NCBI GenBank assembly: GCA_047974745.1
Contig: JBKECO010000003.1
Location: 289,589 to 353,588 of the forward strand
Direction: 5' to 3'
Length of the DNA stretch: 64,000 nucleotides
Source: JBKECO01 sp047974745
GTDB lineage: Bacteria > Bacillota > Clostridia > Lachnospirales > Lachnospiraceae
Shown here piece after piece: positions 60,926-64,000 of the stretch (its first letter is position 1; the number at the start of each line of letters is the position of its first letter). The notes beneath the pieces were generated by a model. It was not told the DNA's origin. It ran no database searches and was given only the letters and a program-made list of their open reading frames with translations. The translations under genes were made by a program, and so were the position numbers.

Positions 60926-62092
60926 TTATTTATTCGCTTTCAATTCAGTAAATATGCGTTCTAACTCACCGATCAGATCCGAAATATCTTCGATGCCAAC
61001 AGAAATTCTCAGTAAACTGTCCGTAATTCCGTTTTTTGCCAATTCTTCCGGCTCCACATCCGCATGTGTCTGTGTAATTGGATAGGTGATCAGCGTTTCA
61101 ACGCCTCCAAGACTTTCTGCATAGTGCATTACTTTGACATGATTCAAAATAAAAAGTGCCGTTTCTTTCGAATCAAGAACAAAGGTGATCATGCTGCCAA
61201 AACCTCTTGCCTGAGTTCTCGCGATCTCGAATCCTGCGCTTCCTAAGATTCCTGGGTAAAAGACCGCGGTAACATAGGGGCATTTTGTCAACCATTCAGA
61301 GATCTGAATCGCATTCTTCTGTGACTGTTCCATACGCAGCGGCAGAGTCTTGATCCCTCTAAGTAAAAGCCAGCTGTCAAATGGTGCGAGACCTGCTCCT
61401 GTTGTCTTTTGAATAAAACGCAGCTTTTCGGCCAGTGAAGCTTCATTCGTTATCAGGAATCCGGAAAGTGTATCATTGTGCCCACAGAGAAATTTCGTCC
61501 CGCTGTGCACTACAATATCTGCTCCAAGCAGGATCGGATTTTGAAAGTATGGGGTAAGAAATGTATTGTCTACGATTAATAGCAGATGATTTTTTCTTGC
61601 AAAATCAGCAACCATTTGGATATCAATCACATGCATCATAGGATTCGTAGGTGTTTCAATAAAAATGGCCTTTGTTCTTTCTGTTATATACTGACCAAGT
61701 TCTGAAAGTTCTGCTGTAAGATCTTTACGAATGCATTGAATCTGGTTCTTCTTTAAAATATGATCGAACAGTCTGATTGTTCCGCCATAGAGATCAGAAT
61801 CTGCAATGATCTCATCTCCCGGAGAAAAAAGCTCTGTCAAACATGCAATGGCAGCCATTCCACTGGAAAAGGCCAAGGCTTCCTTCCCATACTCAAGGGA
61901 GGCTATTACATGCTCAAGCTGTTCTCGCGTAGGGTTTTGCATGCGACTATAATCATAACCGGTACTCTCCCCAACAAAAGGGTGTTCAAAAGTCGCCGTC
62001 TGATAAATTGGAAAGCTGATTGCCCCGGATGAATCCGTTTTTGGACCTCCACCATTTCCATATAAACACTTCGTACTGAACTTATAATCCAT
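60926..62092 (-). CDS. Transsulfuration pathway PLP enzyme (cystathionine gamma-synthase/lyase type)
   Basis: The 388-residue enzyme has the PLP Lys in VHSGTKFLCGHND, ISFPIYQTATFEHPF and YDYSRMQNPTREQLEHVIASLE near the N-terminus, and the C-terminal LLRISVGIEDISDLIGEL, all hallmarks of the Cys/Met metabolism PLP family. Gamma-synthase, gamma-lyase, O-acetylhomoserine sulfhydrylase-like and beta-lyase activities cannot be separated by motif. It leads a two-gene unit with the MalY-like gene, behind a promoter region that carries a 26-bp palindrome. Confidence 0.9.
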   Translation of the reverse strand: MDYKFSTKCLYGNGGGPKTDSSGAISFPIYQTATFEHPFVGESTGYDYSRMQNPTREQLEHVIASLEYGKEALAFSSGMAAIACLTELFSPGDEIIADSDLYGGTIRLFDHILKKNQIQCIRKDLTAELSELGQYITERTKAIFIETPTNPMMHVIDIQMVADFARKNHLLLIVDNTFLTPYFQNPILLGADIVVHSGTKFLCGHNDTLSGFLITNEASLAEKLRFIQKTTGAGLAPFDSWLLLRGIKTLPLRMEQSQKNAIQISEWLTKCPYVTAVFYPGILGSAGFEIARTQARGFGSMITFVLDSKETALFILNHVKVMHYAESLGGVETLITYPITQTHADVEPEELAKNGITDSLLRISVGIEDISDLIGELERIFTELKANK

Positions 62093-62110
62093 AACATCAC
62101 CTTTTCCCTA

Positions 62111-62136
62111 GTATTATAGTATAGATACTATAATAC
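62111..62136. promoter_or_regulatory. 26-bp palindrome at the metB-like promoter
   Basis: GTATTATAGTAT and ATACTATAATAC are exact inverse copies separated by two bases. On the minus strand the palindrome contains a TATAAT -10 box (complement of 62113-62118), so a bound protein would block or reposition RNA polymerase. The -35 region is poor. Confidence 0.7.
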
Positions 62137-62146
62137 CATAAAAGTT

Positions 62147-62177
62147 AGCTATAGCAAAATACTGATTTTCTATAGCT
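62147..62177. repeat. Hairpin between the metB-like promoter and the insertion sequence
   Basis: AGCTATAG (62147-62154) and CTATAGCT (62170-62177) are exact inverse copies, extended inward by AAAAT/ATTTT with one bulged C. No T-run follows, so it is not an obvious terminator; it may belong to the promoter control region or to the IS insertion site. Confidence 0.5.
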
Positions 62178-62187
62178 GGCTATATAG

Positions 62188-63990
62188 TTTGACTATATCA
62201 AGACAACTAAATTATTTTATTCTTTAAAGCCTGGTTAAGGTGTCAAAAGTAGACACCAAGTCATCAAAATCCTCACCAAATATAGTATAATAAAGGCATA
62301 TGAAAAGGTGAGGTACAGGACATGTCTTTTAAAACAAATCAAACACAACAGATTACTCTGAATGACAGTTTTCTCAATCAAACACCAAGAACACAAAAAA
62401 TGATTATGAATTCCTGGTGCAAAGATTTTGCAGATATTGTTTTTCCTGCGATTAAGGAGGAGCGGTTTTCTGTCCTTTATAGTGGCAATAAAAATTCAAG
62501 GCCAAATACACCGATCAACATCATTGTTGGTGCATTGATACTAAAAGAATCCAATGGCTTGAATGATGACGAACTTCTCGAATCTATATGCTGTGATATT
62601 CGTTACCAGTATGCCCTGCACACAACACATTTGGATGAGCAGCCCGTCAGCGACAGGACATTCAGCCGGTTTCGTGCACGCCTATATGAGTATGAAAGGG
62701 AATCAGGTGAAAATCTTTTGAACGATGAAATGATGCATCTTTCTGAAGTTTTTGGTAAATATATGAACCTGAATTCTAATATAAAACGTATGGACAGTCT
62801 GATGATCGCATCAAGATGCAAGCGTATGTCCAGACTTGAAATAATATATGCAACCGTAGCAAGTGCGGTACAGCTAATACACCGCCTTGGTCAAGATGAA
62901 CTTCTTTCTTCAGATCTAAACCATTATCTCAATGAAGATGATTACAACCATGTCATTTATTACTGCAAAGGGGAAGACGTTACTCCACGCCTGGAAAAAG
63001 TATTACAGGAAGCTGTTGCAGTAAAACAGCTTATGAACGATGACAGCTTCCACTCGTTTTCAGAATACCAGCTTCTAATTCGGGTACTGACTGAACAAAG
63101 TGATACCGATGAAGAAGGAAACTGCATTCCAAAAGAGAAAAAAGAAATCACTCCAGCAAGTCTCCAGAATCCATCAGATCCAGATGCCACTTATCGTAGT
63201 AAAGCCGGGAAGGACAACAAGGGCTATGTTGGAAATATCATTGAAACTGTTGGTGAAAATGGTGACAGTCTGATCACCGATACAGGTTATGCGAAAAACA
63301 GCCACAGTGACAGTCAGTTCTGTAAAGATTACCTCAGTAAAAAAGATAGTTCATCAGCATCAGAAACAATAATCGCAGACGGGGCCTATGGTGGAGAAGA
63401 AAATCAAGGACTAGCTAACGACTGTAATACAAAGCTTGTAACAACAGCACTGATTGGAAAAGACACAAATCCCATTTTCGCAGAGTTCGTATTTTCAGAA
63501 GACGGAAGATCCGTCAAACAGTGTCCCATGGGGAATATTCCCGAAAAAACAACCTATTATCCTAAAACTGGCGTATGCCGTACACTCATCAAAAAAGAAC
63601 ACTGTGATCACTGCCCACATAAAAATGATTGTAAAGGGAAACCACAAAAAAAGAATTATGCAGTGCATGTATCACAAACAATGAAATCCCGTGCATCCTA
63701 CATGAAAGAAATGACATCTGACGAATTTATTATGCTTGCAAGGATACGAAATGCAGTAGAAGGAATCCCTTCTGTATTAAGAAGAAAATACCACATAGAT
63801 GATATTCCAACCTATGGGCTTTTAAGGTCCAGACAATTCTTTCTGCTAAAAATCGGTGCCTATAATTTCAGAAAACTGCTAAGGCATAATCGGATAAGAC
63901 AGGTGGAGTCTGCCTTAAATCTGAAAATAGCATAAAAATAAGGAATGGGATGACACTGTAATTACGTTATATAGCTTGAATATACTCAAA
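62188..63990 (+). mobile_element. IS1182-family insertion sequence
   Basis: A single transposase gene lies between imperfect inverted ends. The left end TTTGACTATATCAAG (62188-62202) matches the complement of the right end CTTGAATATACTCAAA (63975-63990) at most positions. The span of about 1.8 kb fits the family. A short hairpin GGTGTC/GACACC (62239-62257) upstream of the transposase could block read-in transcription. The exact outer ends and target-site duplication are not determined. Confidence 0.75.
62322..63935 (+). CDS. IS1182-family transposase
   Basis: The 537-residue transposase has an N-terminal DUF772-like domain (ending RFRARLYEYE) and a C-terminal DDE domain. Candidate catalytic acidic residues are in SLITDTGYAKNSHSD, the middle Asp in TIIADGAYGGEE, and the Glu in RNAVEGIPSVLRRKY. 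A CDHCPHKNDC zinc-like motif is present near the C-terminus, as in the family. The frame is intact, so the element may be active. The start has an aggtgagg site and a TATAAT (62286-62291) lies upstream. It sits at the window edge and no flanking gene is disrupted. Confidence 0.93.
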   Translation: MSFKTNQTQQITLNDSFLNQTPRTQKMIMNSWCKDFADIVFPAIKEERFSVLYSGNKNSRPNTPINIIVGALILKESNGLNDDELLESICCDIRYQYALHTTHLDEQPVSDRTFSRFRARLYEYERESGENLLNDEMMHLSEVFGKYMNLNSNIKRMDSLMIASRCKRMSRLEIIYATVASAVQLIHRLGQDELLSSDLNHYLNEDDYNHVIYYCKGEDVTPRLEKVLQEAVAVKQLMNDDSFHSFSEYQLLIRVLTEQSDTDEEGNCIPKEKKEITPASLQNPSDPDATYRSKAGKDNKGYVGNIIETVGENGDSLITDTGYAKNSHSDSQFCKDYLSKKDSSSASETIIADGAYGGEENQGLANDCNTKLVTTALIGKDTNPIFAEFVFSEDGRSVKQCPMGNIPEKTTYYPKTGVCRTLIKKEHCDHCPHKNDCKGKPQKKNYAVHVSQTMKSRASYMKEMTSDEFIMLARIRNAVEGIPSVLRRKYHIDDIPTYGLLRSRQFFLLKIGAYNFRKLLRHNRIRQVESALNLKIA

Positions 63991-64000
63991 AATCAAAAAA

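Noticed and set aside
1..64000. CRISPR arrays, prophage genes and restriction or other defence systems
   Set aside because: No regularly spaced repeats, cas genes, phage structural genes or defence-type genes were seen; the only mobile element is the IS1182 copy.

Overview
The window looks like a chromosomal segment of a strictly anaerobic, low-GC Gram-positive bacterium of the class Clostridia. A Lachnospiraceae-type background is the best guess. The evidence is a Phe T-box leader, A/G-rich ribosome binding sites on almost every gene, a trimeric HydABC-type [FeFe] hydrogenase, GGGtGRT and DUF5688 proteins, an Asp23 gene next to nusB, and the xseA-xseB-ispA-dxs-tlyA-argR-recN order typical of Firmicutes. 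Species cannot be named from the sequence alone. Nearly all genes lie on the minus strand. The plus-strand exceptions are aroA (cut by the left edge), citrate synthase, a cheY/cheX-like pair, a LysR regulator, a DUF5688 gene, tRNA-Thr and the transposase at the right edge. No stretch over about 300 bases is empty; the longest gap (7133-7429) holds a 6S RNA.

Layout. 1-7.4 kb: aroA end, then pheS-pheT-queA-pilZ behind a T-box, a YihY membrane protein and 6S RNA. 7.4-13.4 kb: deoC-cdd, citrate synthase, a small membrane protein, a CheY/CheX-like pair and thrC. 13.5-19.6 kb: an L,D-transpeptidase and branched-chain amino acid genes (leuCD with a divergent LysR regulator, ilvN-ilvC). 19.7-27 kb: hydCBA with a Rex-like operator, a URO-D superfamily protein, and the NifU-like/GGGtGRT pair. 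27-36.8 kb: TM2/zinc-ribbon protein, topB with a beta-helix protein, asd, sfp-like transferase-queH-argH, tRNA-Thr, trxB and DUF5688. 36.9-46 kb: the nusB-xseAB-ispA-dxs-tlyA-nadK-argR-recN cluster, preceded by asp23 with an unusual leader. 46-50 kb: gapN-lgt-flavin reductase and endonuclease IV. 50-56.4 kb: a B12-dependent diol/glycerol dehydratase operon (three subunits, two reactivase subunits, PduO-type adenosyltransferase, alpha/beta hydrolase). 56.6-62.1 kb: tetR-lon and a transsulfuration pair (metB-like, malY-like). 62.2-64 kb: an IS1182-family insertion sequence.

How the genes work together. Most are housekeeping or biosynthetic. The accessory biology is redox and B12 metabolism. HydABC couples NADH and ferredoxin to hydrogen. 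The dehydratase operon converts a diol or glycerol to an aldehyde and carries its own reactivation and cofactor supply. Its medium subunit keeps an N-terminal tail resembling a microcompartment targeting peptide, although no shell gene is present here. The least understood module is the GGGtGRT/NifU-like pair. The most striking non-coding signals are the asp23 leader with two mutually exclusive folds, a 26-bp palindrome at the metB-like promoter, a TetR operator inside the tetR-lon promoter, and a long inverted repeat in front of the dehydratase promoter.
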